Source of the DNA: Sugiyamaella lignohabitans
Lineage: Eukaryota > Ascomycota > Dipodascomycetes > Dipodascales > Trichomonascaceae
DNA length: 64,000 nucleotides
Reading direction: 5' to 3'
NCBI RefSeq assembly: GCF_001640025.1
Contig: NC_031672.1
Location: 2,232,001 to 2,296,000, forward strand
How positions within the stretch are numbered: the first letter of the stretch is position 1; each line of letters begins with the position of its first letter. The notes below the pieces were generated by a model. It worked only from the letters and a program-made list of their open reading frames with translations. It ran no database searches and was not told the origin of the DNA. Both the position numbers and the translations under genes were made by a program. Shown here one piece after another: positions 40,384 to 51,074 of this stretch.

Positions 40384-42293
40384 GATTCTTTGATTAAACT
40401 GGAGGATCTAGAGAAGAATAGTTTAATAAAGAAATAGAGTATATTAGAACAACTGTAAGAGTACAAAGACACAACGACGCAATTAATTAAAAGAGGCTTA
40501 GACACTTGCTGCATTCAATAATACAAACTCTTACCAGAGGATCTAACTGATGGTGAGAGGCAATGCAGAATAGTGGATGATGCAAACTCTCATTAATGGA
40601 AGATCCTCTGGTAGAAAATAGGGGAGGGACACGATGCATTTTGTGTTCGCTCCAGCAGCCTTAGTCCATGAGCCGAAATTTGGAGGGCACGATGCAATTT
40701 GTGCTCACTCCGGCAGCTCCCTTCGCCGCCAGCCTTGACCCGAGAGGCTAATAATAATAATAAAAAGAGGAAAGAAGTGAATCCTGAATGAGTTGAAGTG
40801 GGAATGGAATTCAGCTGGAATATGTCTGTGAGTGGCGTGGACAGAGGATGACAAGACTAGATATCCCAGTATGACTCGGGATGCCAATACTAGAGCATCT
40901 CATGTTAAGGATATCAAGCGCGAAGTGCAGCTACCGACTATCCTAGATCTGAGACGCAAGAGATACTAGTCAATGTCCTGATTCTAACCGTGTGTGGAGG
41001 AAAGAATGTTTGGTCCAACTGTATGACTGATTCACCAGACGACCATGTGGTACCTTGGAGGGGGACATGGTGGAGTTCCAACTAGTTTTCTTGGTACTTT
41101 GAACCGATTCTCTGTAGGTGTGGGACTACAATGAATTGGTTTAGTAGATACTGGAGGAGTATTGGTAACAGGTTGAGATTTCTTCTTCTTTCCCCAAAGT
41201 TTCTTGAAAATCTTCTTGACTGTGGTTTGTTTCTTTTCATTCCCCACTGAGTCTAAAGTAGATTGTAAATCAGTAGTGGGAGGTTTGACAGTTTTCTTTG
41301 GGACTCCAAATGCCTTGAATGATTCGGTGGATCCTTTCTGTTTGGTGGATCCTGATGAAGTAAATTTTGTTTCGGTTGTCTTTTTCTCCCCGACATATCT
41401 CTTGGTGGCAGCCAGTTCGGCTTTCTTTCTCTCTCTCTGTTTTTCCTCTCTGTTTTCCTTCTCCCGAATGGGGCAGAATATGATGCCAACCAGTACGACC
41501 ACGAGAGCAGTAATTTCTATCTTTTCTTTGATATTGGCCAGTCTCCGTTTCATCTTTGAGGGGGGTGGAGGGGGAGGTGTCCAAATCTCAGTGGTTTGAA
41601 CCGACCATCTGTAGTCGTTCATAATAATTCTCTCCTTTGGTTGTTCCATTTGTTCCTCCTTGAGAACCGGCTCATCATCATATTTACCGAAGAAAAAAGA
41701 GACGTAAGTAGTAGGTAGGAGCAAATTGCCCAAAGACTTGATCTTGTCCCAGTGAGAATGAAACATAGTAAAAGACCTCAGATTAATTAGAATTGATAAG
41801 ATCGATTCGAATTTAACCGAAGCACAGATTTTACTTCAAAGAAAGTTGTAAAATCAACTAATAAAAAAATTCAGAGAAATTAGCGTTTAGTCAGTCTTCA
41901 ACAATCGTGGTCAGCAGTGAGGAGTTGAATAAGTGATAAGTAAGAAGAAGAGAGGATGTGAGCGAAGCGGCCCATATATATATTGTTGTGTGAAAGATTA
42001 TGCAGTAGTAGGAAAGATTATGCTTGAAATAGGGTTGGGTAATAAATGCAGGGACAGGAGGCAGACGCGTGCATTATGGCCCCAGGCACGTGATAACCGA
42101 TCAAGGAATGGTTATGGAGGGTGTCCAAGCTGAGGAGATAGATCAATTTTTATCACTCTGGCCAGAGGATTTGACTGTATAAATTCAAATATATCGTTGG
42201 CTCGATCGCTTTACGAGGATTAGAGTTTAAGATCAGCGATGAGGGCCGATCCTGACAGCGATATCGAACATGCATGCTGCAGCGATAAAGCAT
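40384..42293 (-). repeat. Inverted-duplicate locus, copy B
   Basis: Reverse-strand counterpart of 1915-3828. The homology begins with GGATTCTTTGATTAAACTGG at 40384. It includes the 3' flank, the gene at 41032-41766 and the promoter (TATATATA near 41974, ACGCGTGCATTATGGCCCC near 42066), and fades near 42293. The centres of the two copies are about 38 kb apart. Confidence 0.9.
41032..41766 (-). CDS. Unknown proline/lysine-rich single-pass membrane protein, copy B
   Basis: 244 residues, 11 of which differ from the gene at 2445: N7D, I19T, L25F, E31D, P35L, and six further W-to-G, P-to-Q, V-to-G, T-to-I, A-to-P and P-to-L changes in the second half. The polyproline run, the membrane segment (about 88-104) and both termini are identical. 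About 70 bp upstream of the ATG the sequence differs by small indels, but the TATA-like region is kept. No frameshift or stop is present. I cannot assign a function. Because both copies remain open while flanks diverge more, I treat it as functional rather than a pseudogene. Confidence 0.68.
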   Translation of the reverse strand: MFHSHWDKIKSLGNLLLPTTYVSFFFGKYDDEPVLKEEQMEQPKERIIMNDYRWSVQTTEIWTPPPPPPSKMKRRLANIKEKIEITALVVVLVGIIFCPIREKENREEKQRERKKAELAATKRYVGEKKTTETKFTSSGSTKQKGSTESFKAFGVPKKTVKPPTTDLQSTLDSVGNEKKQTTVKKIFKKLWGKKKKSQPVTNTPPVSTKPIHCSPTPTENRFKVPRKLVGTPPCPPPRYHMVVW

Positions 42294-42965
42294 ATGACGA
42301 CTATCAATCGGGATTCTTCGGGCGACTAAGACTCCACCACAGACCTGGCAACTTCTCTCACTCATCTCGCAGAAGTTTCGTGAGCGGTTCGAGGCATATC
42401 CTGCGAATCAGGGAGCAAGCGCTGTCTAGAGCGTTGACCAGCTGGCTGCGGGAGCCTCGGTTTGATCTGAAACTAGTATCTATCCGTTCATCCAACATGA
42501 CTTGTCTGAACTAGAATCTTCAGCTAATTGATTTAAAGTGGTATGGGTCCTGGCTCATGGACACAACAGGGAGAACATATATTGAAGCTCAATTCTATGG
42601 TTTGACATGTAGAACTCTTGATCCAGGCTTTGAATAATATAGTGATATAGTGTCATTTGAAATATCTGGTTGTTGGAAGCTTATAACTTCATGAAGCGGC
42701 AACTCTTATTAGGAAGTTAGTTTTTACGTAGATATGGTTACATATGGGTTTAGGTTCTTGTCCTTGCCTTATCGCAATGCATCCTGCAGCACCCCCGCAT
42801 GAACGGTACAGCTTATCAATCAGTCTAGAGACTACGATGCTCTTAAATACCGAGAGCAATGTTGCCAGGTGTGTGCGAACTTTATTCGGCAGAGGGGGGA
42901 AGTATTATGTTGTCAAGAGTCATCTATTTGGACGAGACTACCCTTCAAAATTCATTCATGTTATC

Positions 42966-43004
42966 AGATTGCCACTCAGATTGCCACTCAGATTGCCACT
43001 CTGT
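42966..43004. repeat. Short tandem triplicate
   Basis: The unit CAGATTGCCACT, plus a CA spacer, is repeated three times just before a Reb1-type site. Confidence 0.8.
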
Positions 43005-43012
43005 TCAGTGAG

Positions 43013-43811
43013 CCGGGTAACACAAATATTATTGGATCAGAAATCTTTGCTGAAATACTGAAAATAACTCTTTTATGGGAAAGCACTTATAATTAATTAG
43101 ATAAGCCTATTAATAAAAGAAAAATTTAAAACAAATTAAAGCAAAAAGCGCGAGGGTGAAATTCACAATACTTTAGTTTTTTAAACTCCGGGTAACATAT
43201 GAAGGGTCCCTGCTTCTGGGGATAATTTTAGCATTTCTAGACTATATCACTGGCTGGATCATCAAATAAACACTCCAGAATGAACATCCAGATCAAAATA
43301 TTATTTAATTCCCGTCGTCAGTAGTCTGGTTTGTGTGATCACAGTAATGTGCCTTCACCGATTATTATCTCAGTAAAATTTATCGTTTTCTGTTATTAGC
43401 ATTTCTGATATCCAATTTCTCTTTTCTAGGCATTCATTGATTCCCAGAAAATGGTCATGGGTCACACATACACATATATATCAAATTCATTACAATATCA
43501 TTGGTGGAGCGTGTTTAAACTCGTCAGTTCCTAGTAATGCTTGCAGCCCGACATGCAATGTCTATATATTTTGCAATGCATTGCAATAGCGATGTTAAAA
43601 AACATAAAATTCGAGGCCGGGTAATACAAACGTGTATTTCCGTTCGGTTAAAAAATGGCTTTGAAAATATGAGTAGAACTTTTCAATGAGTTTTCCCTAG
43701 TAATATGGTATTTAAAGATGGCCGGGTTAGACACGGACAAAGTTCTCGCTCGATTCCCTTATTTACAGATTCAAAAAACATTATGGTTACCATGTTTGTA
43801 GGGCCGGGTAA
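43013..43811. promoter_or_regulatory. Cluster of four Reb1-type sites
   Basis: CCGGGTAA at 43013-43020, 43188-43195, 43617-43624 and 43804-43811, all in the same orientation, plus a near-match CCGGGTTA near 43723. An exact 8-mer is expected only about twice on both strands of 64 kb at even composition. Confidence 0.5.
43571..43586. repeat. 16-bp perfect palindrome
   Basis: TTGCAATGCATTGCAA equals its own reverse complement, within the AT-rich desert. Confidence 0.85.
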
Positions 43812-44862
43812 CTGTAGTATTTTTTGTTCCCTCTCGTGTACATTCTCTTGCTCGAATTTCCAAGTTTCAATTTAATTTTTCAGTAGAATAGTATCCTTGA
43901 AGGCCTTTCAGATTTCTTAACATCTCTAAATTCTTCTTAGAGAAAGAAAATATGTAAAATATTGAAGAAAGAACGCTCCCCGATAGTGAGAGTTAAAGGT
44001 TAAAAATAACCACTCACTCAGTCCATGCCTTTTTGAACATGGCTATAGGTCAAATTCATGTCTTCCTAACTTATTTTTAGTCCATATTATATCCCATGAT
44101 ATTATGACACCCAAGACGGGTTTTGAGTCATAAAATGAGCATTGCTACATGCGAACAACTGGAATGGGATGCCCATGAAATTCACTGGTCTGCTGATTTG
44201 ATAGTTCTACTATCTACTATAATTGCACTAAACGATGAAATTACAGACTCTGCTTCTCAGGTTGATGCAGGTCATCTCAGCTTTCTAGTGCTTTGATATA
44301 TCCTTTCATCCAACTTCTCTTCGCATGGATTCTGTAATTTCGACACTCTCTTTTCCACTCCCTTCTACATAACACTTTCCCGATTATAATTGACTGAGCT
44401 GGCAGTTTCTAACTATCTCATAATAATCTAACAATCTTGTCCTCCGCAATCACATTCTTATAATCCACTTTAAAGGGCATTGAACTACCTCCTCTCCATA
44501 TATTTAATATTTGCACTGCTACCGACTCGTGAAATGAATACTCGTTCAGAATGCAGCCCTCGAAGTACTGAATCAAACTATGAAACTGCTACCACAGAGC
44601 CGCATTGGAGAAAACTCTTCAAAAAAATACTAAACGAAAGAGCTAAAGCAGTAAATTATGCAGCACAGCAAATATAAATCTGTTAGGTTACTATTCTACA
44701 CAAGAAACAGCTTCCGAGTAGAGAAAGACGCCACCGCCTCTCTCACAGCCTCTTTTAGACTCGGAAATCAATTCACTAGTGACCATTAGGCTACTGTCTC
44801 GTGAATAGTCACGAGAATCAAGCTCGTGACCACCACTCACTAAAAACCGGGGATGGGGGTCT

Positions 44863-45030
44863 GCCTCCGGCGGCTGGGGCTCCGCCCCAGACCCTGGTTG
44901 CACCTCTCGCTGCGCTCGAGGAGTTGCGTCCACGTCCACATCGGCAGAAAACCGGTCCCGCCACGGTCCTAGCCAACTCCTGCGAAGCAGGAGCAACGGG
45001 GTCTGGGGCAACGCCCCAGCCGCCGGAGGC
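44863..45030. repeat. GC-hairpin element, full copy with long centre (E19)
   Basis: 168 bp. The first hairpin is diverged (CCTCTCGCTGCGCTCGAGG), the second is CTCCTGCGAAGCAGGAG, and the last stem has loop AAC. It lies about 800 bp upstream of KAR2. Confidence 0.9.
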
Positions 45031-45126
45031 AAATGTTCCAATCCCATGACGCTCACACGTCATGCTCGAGAACTTTATTGCACCTTGCAGGATGGATCGT
45101 CAGGGAATTGCCCCCACACGGGGAGC

Positions 45127-45181
45127 CGCGGCATATGGTGCCGCGAGCCGTATATGCATACAAAATCTGCCACGGTGGCAG
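45127..45181. promoter_or_regulatory. GC-rich dyads upstream of KAR2
   Basis: CGCGGCA/TGCCGCG arms around 5 nt (45127-45145) and CTGCCAC G GTGGCAG (45167-45181). The second contains CCACG, the core of animal ER-stress elements, which is suggestive for a BiP gene, but the canonical yeast UPRE was not found. Confidence 0.3.
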
Positions 45182-45365
45182 AAAAAGAAGTCCCAAGTAA
45201 TATTCACCGAACGTTGTAGAATTCTGACATAAGAAGCCGTGCTACGCGAGGTAGCGTTTGGTGGCCAAATTTGGGGCGACAGTTAATTGTAGTTTACGTG
45301 TCTTTCAAGGTAAGGAAAGTTTATACGCATATTTACTAGGACCGACTGTGCATATCACCACTGTG

Positions 45366-45373
45366 TATATATA
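45366..45373 (+). promoter_or_regulatory. KAR2 TATA box candidate
   Basis: TATATATA, 462 bp before the ATG. This would give a long, T-rich 5' leader of about 400 nt. I see no clear leader intron. Confidence 0.4.
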
Positions 45374-45834
45374 GGCAAGTATAGTCCCACTTGGTAATTC
45401 TTTTCGCTACGTCCATCGTCTTGAATTTTTTATTTGCAATTTCTGTTCGTTGTCAATACTCGGAGATTCTTTTGTCACTGATTGTAGGAAAGAATTTTTT
45501 TTTTCAGCAACAGGTAATCTTGATTATATTGGTAAATCACTAGCTCGAGGTTGAAACAGTAGTTAGACAGATTTGAATAGTTTGGTCGAGGTTCACATAT
45601 CCATTAATTTTCGGATTGTGCCACAATATTAATTTTCCAAAAGAATTAATAAAAAAAATAAGAATTAGAGGTTCCAGTCCATTCTGGTACTGTTATTTAA
45701 GTGGCTATTTAATTTAGTCATATTTGGATCATAAGATCTTAACCTTTTTTTTGTTATCAGATTTTTTCAGACCCAGATCACTAAATTAATTGATTTGGTC
45801 GTTTTAATTTGTCAAGTTAACATCAAAATTCACA

Positions 45835-47868
45835 ATGGTTAGACCCAGTGGACGATCATTAGTAGCTCCCTTGGCGGTGCTAGTATACGCTTTGGGTGTG
45901 TTTTTACTTCCTTTTACTTTAACATCGTCTGTATTTGCAGAAAACTCCAGTGATGTCGACAACTATGGTACCGTAATCGGTATTGATCTTGGTACTACTT
46001 ATTCATGTGTTGGTGTTATGAAAAATGGAAAGGTTGAGATTTTGGCCAATGATCAAGGTCTTCGTATCACCCCCTCATATGTTGCATTTACTGATGAAGA
46101 GCGTTTGGTAGGAGATGCTGCTAAGAACCAGGCTTCTGCTAACACTGCTAATACTATTTTCGATATCAAGCGTTTGATTGGTCTTAAGTACTCAGATCAA
46201 ACTGTTCAAAGAGATATTAAGCATTTCCCTTATAAGGTTATCAACAAGGATGGTAAGCCTGCTGTTAAAGTCACTTATGGTGGTGAGGAGAAGACCTTTT
46301 CTCCCGAAGAAGTTTCCGCCATGGTTTTGGGCAAGATGAAGGAGATTGCCGAGGATTATTTGGGTAAGAAGGTTACTCATGCTGTTGTTACTGTGCCTGC
46401 TTATTTCAATGATGCTCAACGTCAAGCTACCAAGGATGCCGGTACTATTGCTGGTTTGACTATTTTGCGTATTGTTAACGAGCCCACTGCTGCTGCCATT
46501 GCCTACGGTTTGGACCGTACTGATGGCGAGCGTCAAATCATTGTTTACGATTTGGGTGGTGGTACTTTTGATGTTTCTTTGTTGTCGATTGAGTCTGGTG
46601 TTTTCGAGGTCTTGGCCACTGCTGGTGATACCCACTTGGGTGGTGAGGATTTCGACCAAAAAGTCATTCAACACTTTACCAAGGTGTTTAACAAGAAGCA
46701 TGACGTTGATATGAGCAAGAACCCCAAGGCTGTTAGTAAGCTCAAGCGTGAGGTCGAGAAGGCCAAGCGTTTGTTGTCTTCTCAAATGTCTGCTCGTATT
46801 GAGATCGAGGCTCTTCACGACGGTATTGATTTCAGCGAGACTTTGACTAGAGCCAAGTTTGAGGAACTTAACATTGACTTGTTCAGGAAGACTCTTAAGC
46901 CTGTTGAGCAGGTTCTCAAGGATGCCGGTGTTAAGAAGAGTGAGATTGACGATATTGTTCTTGTTGGTGGATCTACTCGTATCCCCAAGATTCAATCGAT
47001 GCTTGAGGACTTCTTCAATGGTAAGAAGCCTTCTAAGGGTATTAATGCTGACGAGGCTGTTGCCTATGGTGCTGCTGTTCAAGCCGGTGTTTTGTCTGGT
47101 GAGGAGGGTGTTGATGACATTGTCCTGCTCGATGTTAACCCCTTGACTCTTGGTATTGAGACATCAGGTGGTGTCATGACCAAGCTCATTAACCGTAACA
47201 CTCCTATCCCCACTCGTAAGTCGCAAATCTTTTCGACTGCCGTTGACAACCAACCCACTGTTCTTATTCAAGTGTTTGAGGGTGAACGTACTCTTTCTAA
47301 GGACAATAACCGTCTTGGTAAGTTCGAGCTCACTGGTATTCCTCCTGCTCCCCGTGGTGTTCCTCAAATTGAGGTCACCTTTGAGCTCGATGCCAATGGA
47401 ATCCTCAAGGTTGGTGCCACCGATAAGGGTACCGGTAAGAGTGAGTCGATTGTCATCACCAATGACAAGGGTCGTCTCTCTCAAGAGGAAATCGACCGTA
47501 TGGTTGAAGAGGCTGAGAAGTACGCTGAACAAGATGCTCTTCTCAGAGATAGAATCGAGGCCCGTAACGGTTTGGAAATGTACGCCCACTCTCTTAAGTC
47601 CCAAGTTCACGAGGAAGGTGAGGGCAAATTTGGTTCTTTGATCAGCGAGGACGATAAGGAGACTCTGCTTGACGCCATCAAGGACACAGTCGAGTGGCTC
47701 GAGGAGAACGGCTCGTCTGCTACTAAGGACGAGATCGACGAGCAAAAGGAGAAGCTCGAGGCTGTTGCCCACCCCATCAGCAGAAAGATCTACGAATCTG
47801 CTGGTCAATCTGGCGGCGACGACGGCTACGACTTTGACGACGATTACATCGACCACGACGACTTGTAA
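45835..47868 (+). CDS. KAR2: Kar2/BiP, ER-lumenal Hsp70
   Basis: 677 residues, intronless. ER Hsp70 for translocation, folding and ERAD, and regulator of the unfolded-protein sensor Ire1. An N-terminal signal peptide (hydrophobic about 9-35, likely cut after VFA) precedes the ATPase domain with DLGTTYS (51-57) and [10 protein letters not shown]. The conserved interdomain linker [20 protein letters not shown] follows, then the substrate domain and lid. The C-terminus is DYIDHDDL, so the retrieval signal reads HDDL rather than HDEL. CTG at 47125-47127 encodes the conserved Leu of IVLL, indicating standard decoding. Codon bias is strong. The ~300-residue open frames on the opposite strand are shadows. 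Confidence 0.97.
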   Translation: MVRPSGRSLVAPLAVLVYALGVFLLPFTLTSSVFAENSSDVDNYGTVIGIDLGTTYSCVGVMKNGKVEILANDQGLRITPSYVAFTDEERLVGDAAKNQASANTANTIFDIKRLIGLKYSDQTVQRDIKHFPYKVINKDGKPAVKVTYGGEEKTFSPEEVSAMVLGKMKEIAEDYLGKKVTHAVVTVPAYFNDAQRQATKDAGTIAGLTILRIVNEPTAAAIAYGLDRTDGERQIIVYDLGGGTFDVSLLSIESGVFEVLATAGDTHLGGEDFDQKVIQHFTKVFNKKHDVDMSKNPKAVSKLKREVEKAKRLLSSQMSARIEIEALHDGIDFSETLTRAKFEELNIDLFRKTLKPVEQVLKDAGVKKSEIDDIVLVGGSTRIPKIQSMLEDFFNGKKPSKGINADEAVAYGAAVQAGVLSGEEGVDDIVLLDVNPLTLGIETSGGVMTKLINRNTPIPTRKSQIFSTAVDNQPTVLIQVFEGERTLSKDNNRLGKFELTGIPPAPRGVPQIEVTFELDANGILKVGATDKGTGKSESIVITNDKGRLSQEEIDRMVEEAEKYAEQDALLRDRIEARNGLEMYAHSLKSQVHEEGEGKFGSLISEDDKETLLDAIKDTVEWLEENGSSATKDEIDEQKEKLEAVAHPISRKIYESAGQSGGDDGYDFDDDYIDHDDL

Positions 47869-47928
47869 AAAATAGATTAAATAATAATTAAAATGTAATT
47901 GATTTGATTTTTTTGTTGTGACCATTTT

Positions 47929-47978
47929 GCCTCGGCGGCTGGGCTCCGCCCAGACCCGTTGTGCTCGCTTCGCGAGCG
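47929..47978. repeat. GC-hairpin element, short variant half copy (E20)
   Basis: Shortened in both paired regions: GCCTCGGCGG, CTGGGCTCCGCCCAG and GCTCGCTTCGCGAGC. Shares stem types with the first half of E7. 60 bp after the KAR2 stop. Confidence 0.85.
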
Positions 47979-48051
47979 ACTGGGGGTAGGGGGCAGCTTC
48001 GACCGGGCTTGTTACACCGGCTGGGTGTACTTTTCCTATGAAAGATATACG

Positions 48052-48425
48052 GCATCGTACTTTCATAGTTCATTGATCTTATTCGCTAGAGTACATTTAG
48101 TAATACTATACTTCAGAATTTCATTGAGCGGTGATATCGAATAATTTTTTTAATCTAAAGAATAGTTATTTACTAGCACAATCTCATTAATCTGTAGAGA
48201 AGTGATATTATACTTTCACAATCTCATTATTCTGTAAAATATATCAGTGATATTCTACTTTCACCTTTCTATTAAGCTGTAGAGAACTTTCTTTGCTGTT
48301 AAACTTCACAATCTCGTTAGAATGTATAATATAACAAGTAATATCTGTACTTCACAATTTCATTATTCTGTATAATATAATATATCAGGTGCCGTAATAC
48401 TTTCACAATTTCATTTCATTACTCT
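48052..48425. repeat. Degenerate AT-rich tandem repeat
   Basis: About seven imperfect units built on ACTTTCACAATCTCATTA(T)TCTGTA, each followed by an AT-rich stretch with TATCAGTGATATT-like text. Spacing is roughly 40-65 bp. Confidence 0.7.
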
Positions 48426-48572
48426 TTAATTATACCCAGCAATGTTAGAGTAGAATCGAGCTATCGACTCTTGGGATTCGCAGACATAAAACGTATGACA
48501 TTACGGGCAAATTCCTGAGCCGGTTGAACATTTTGTATTTACAACCTTAACTTTCTGGCTTTTTCAAAATCA

Positions 48573-49428
48573 TCAAGCGTCACCTAAACTGTATGCAACG
48601 AGGGTATCAATTTTGTGTTTATCGGTAGAGAAACTCCGTAGCTGGACTTGTTCAGCATTCTTTATGGTCTTGGCATCACTGTCCACCCACTCCACAGGAG
48701 CTTGCACGTCCCCATCTGCGTATACCAGGACATTAAATGTACATCGACCTTCCAAAACTGGTAGAAACGTAACAGACGCAGTTATCTGACGAATAATCGC
48801 CTGGACCTCTTTCTGGATCTCTTCCTGTGGTTTCGAGTGGTCTGGTTCTTTAGCCGACTCGCTGGATCCAGACTCAGCAGCTGATACAGTCCCGCTAAGA
48901 ACCTGCACATCGAACTGCCATCGCTCGACCACCTCGCCTGTATCTTTTGAAGTAATTGCAACAATCAGTTTAGAAATCTTTCCGCTCACCAGCCATTTGT
49001 GCAGTTGGCCCATGATTTTCTTGATATACGCCTTAACCTCGCTGTCAATTGTGACCAGCATATTCATGTCATATTTCCGCACCGTCTGAAAGTCCTCACT
49101 CGGATAAATGCCTCGCTGATATAAAATGCTGTTGATACTGTATTCTGGGGCTCTGTTAGACACTGGGCTTGTTGTGGCTGCCTCCGGCGGCTGGGGCTCC
49201 GCCCCAGACCCTGGTTTCTCCTGCTTCGCAGGAGATTGCTGGGAACGTGGACGTAACGACTCGAGCGAAGCGAGAGGAGCAGCGGGGTCTGGGGCGGAGC
49301 CCCAGCCGCCGGAGGCATGGGTTGCACTTACCAAAGAACTCGGACACTAGTCTTGCCGAGCCTTTCAGGGGCAGGTTGGAGCGTGTGGGAGCACCGTCGC
49401 CTCGCTTTCTCGCTGGAGCAACAGACAT
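48573..49428 (-). CDS. MAD2: Mad2, spindle assembly checkpoint HORMA protein
   Basis: Exons 49428-49332 and 49144-48573 give 222 residues. Mad2 binds Mad1 at unattached kinetochores and inhibits Cdc20-APC/C through its HORMA safety belt. Exon 1 encodes MSVAPARKRGDGAPTRSNLP, then LKGSARLVSEFF. A split Glu codon leads into YSINSILYQRGIYPSEDF, a nearly invariant family segment. EVVERWQFDVQ, QITASVTFLPVLEG, VEWVDSD and LRSFSTDKHKIDTLVAY complete the HORMA fold including the C-terminal belt. The intron (187 nt, branch CTAACAGAGCCCCAG) contains a whole GC element; without it the intron is 50 nt. A naive ORF begins inside the element at 49334. The N-terminal ~18 residues are longer than in Saccharomyces. 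Confidence 0.94.
49180..49316. repeat. GC-hairpin element inside MAD2 intron (E21)
   Basis: Full 137-bp copy in the reverse arrangement occupying most of the 187-nt intron. Confidence 0.92.
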
Positions 49429-50017
49429 TGGCGTTTCGTGGCTGTTGAGAATAAATAATGGGGGTCCAGAGGGTGTTGTTTGGTGTCCAGTTCGTGAAGT
49501 TGGGCATTTGTTTACTTTTGAATCACGCACGGCTGTGCCGAAATTCAGGGGTGCCGATCCCTGATTTTTCAGCCAAGGGGGAGTCAGTCGAACTCGAGAT
49601 TGTCTGATTTGCCAAGAAATTAAACTAATAAATTAATTATAATTGTTTTCGTTGTGTGACCCTAAATCTGAATGATAGTTCTGTGCAAACAGTGAGATCA
49701 AAAGTTTTTTTGGATCACTATAGTATGTGAGTTGCAACAATACTCAATTATCAGATTGGTAGACTCTGGGAGATTTTATTTTCAGTTTGAAGTGAAAATT
49801 TCAAATTCTATATCAATTGTCCTGTTCCTCGATGAAAACTGGAAACCGAATAAAACGAGCTCAAAATCTGGTAATTGTTTTCATACTAAATAGTCAGTCA
49901 ATAGTCAATAGTCAATAGTCAATAGCCCATTCTGCACTCGGAGCTTTGGCTGTAGATAATAGATACTTGCATGAGATCGCCCTTGATCCATCTTCGATCT
50001 GTTTCATTCGTTCACCA
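49429..50017. promoter_or_regulatory. Divergent MAD2 / acidic-protein promoter region
   Basis: 589 bp without a GC element. Near 49892-49925 a 7-bp unit (GTCAATA) is repeated about four times. Confidence 0.5.
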
Positions 50018-50863
50018 ATGATGTCGACCAACTTCCAAGAACTAAGTCAAGAAGTTGTGCAAGATTTGGTCAAATCTATCCAGGAAAAGGTTGTTTTAGA
50101 TTCGTCAAGACTAGCAGATACATATGTTCCACGAGAATTGAAATGGGATGTGGCAGCGAATATTCTGACAACTCTGTCAGATCAGGGCATGAAGATGGTT
50201 CGTTACTACACACAAAACAAGAGCATTGAGGCTGTTTCAGTAGAAGAACTTAGTGAGATAGCCAATGAAGAGTCGGATGTCAATTACGATATATGGTACC
50301 TAATAAAAGATGAGCTGTCATGTCACAGCATTGTTCAGCTGAGTTCATGGCTGGGTGGTCTGTTGGTCCTTGAAACAGGAGAAAATAATGACTATGACGG
50401 GACGAGCCAGTGGAAACTCATTGGTCTATTTTCGATTCTACCAGGATTCTCGTTAGAAGGAGAATTCTTTAAAAGTATAAGTGAAGCGAAGACGAGGTGG
50501 CAGCATGACCAAGAGCAGCACCAGCATGACGATGAGTCTGACGACGATTACTGGGGAAAATACGACGAAGTTGACGACGACGATAAAATGCACGAAAACG
50601 AAAAACAAACTAAAGAAGACGAACCAGACCGAGACGACGAAGACGCTTATTATGCCATGTACGATAAAACCTCGGACGACGACACAGCAGACCCCGAACA
50701 ACCACACAACTCCGAACAAACCATCGAACCGGTACCCGACTCGGTCCACGAAACAATCAAAACCACCCTCCACCAACTGTGGTCCTACACCCAAGCCAAC
50801 CACAACATCACCAAACAGCAGTTCTCATCCACAGTCGCAAAAATCCTCCACGAACTGCCGTGA
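50018..50863 (+). CDS. Unknown acidic protein
   Basis: 281 residues from the ATG at 50018, preceding the sequence STNFQELSQ. The frame stays open upstream to about 49946, but without ATG. The N-terminal half (to about residue 165) looks globular and alpha-helical with FQELSQEVVQDLVKSIQEKV and HSIVQLSSWLGGLLVLE. The middle (about 175-230) is very acidic and contains two Tyr-rich acidic motifs, DDDYWGKYDEV and DEDAYYAMYDKT. The C-terminus (HETIKTTLHQLWSYTQANHNITKQQFSSTVAKILHELP) is predicted helical. A DDDYW..YD motif occurs in uncharacterised ascomycete proteins as I remember them, but I cannot assign a role. Convergent with TIF5. Confidence 0.7.
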   Translation: MMSTNFQELSQEVVQDLVKSIQEKVVLDSSRLADTYVPRELKWDVAANILTTLSDQGMKMVRYYTQNKSIEAVSVEELSEIANEESDVNYDIWYLIKDELSCHSIVQLSSWLGGLLVLETGENNDYDGTSQWKLIGLFSILPGFSLEGEFFKSISEAKTRWQHDQEQHQHDDESDDDYWGKYDEVDDDDKMHENEKQTKEDEPDRDDEDAYYAMYDKTSDDDTADPEQPHNSEQTIEPVPDSVHETIKTTLHQLWSYTQANHNITKQQFSSTVAKILHELP

Positions 50864-50883
50864 ACACGCGGTCCGGGGCCCGT

Positions 50884-51020
50884 GCCTCCGGCGGCTGGGG
50901 CTCCGCCCCAGACCCCGCTGCTCCTCTCGCTACGCTCGAGTCGGTTCGTCTCCGGTCCCAGTCATCTCCTGCGAAGCAGGAGCAACCAGGGTCTGGGGCG
51001 GAGCCCCAGCCGCCGGAGGC
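50884..51020. repeat. GC-hairpin element, full copy (E22)
   Basis: 137 bp, starting 20 bp after the acidic-protein stop and ending 54 bp before the TIF5 stop. Confidence 0.92.
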
Positions 51021-51074
51021 ACAGGGGGAACACGAAAGAGTGTAATACGTAACCATTATTAATTAAGTAGAAAA

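Larger units (their letters stand above)
42294..45834. other. AT-rich gene desert and KAR2 upstream region
   Basis: About 3.5 kb without a recognised gene. It holds a 14-bp triplicate (42966-43004), four Reb1-type sites (43013-43811), a 16-bp palindrome (43571-43586), GC element E19 (44863-45030), GC-rich dyads (45127-45181) and a KAR2 TATA box (45366). A 47-codon frame at 44534-44677 is the only small ORF of note and is not convincing. Confidence 0.5.
47869..48572. other. Convergent KAR2/MAD2 spacer
   Basis: Holds half GC element E20 and a degenerate tandem repeat (48052-48425). No gene recognised. Confidence 0.55.

Noticed and set aside
41032..41766. Copy B as a pseudogene
   Set aside because: The frame is intact, with identical termini and fewer changes than the sampled flank.
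44534..44677. Possible 47-residue small protein (MNTRSECSPRS...)
   Set aside because: No homology I can recognise, no intron signals and a random-looking composition. Kept only as a remote possibility.
46192..47082. 296-codon open frame antisense to KAR2, and a 300-codon one at 47164-48066
   Set aside because: They are shadows of strong codon bias in KAR2. They have no family resemblance, while the sense frame is an intact Hsp70.
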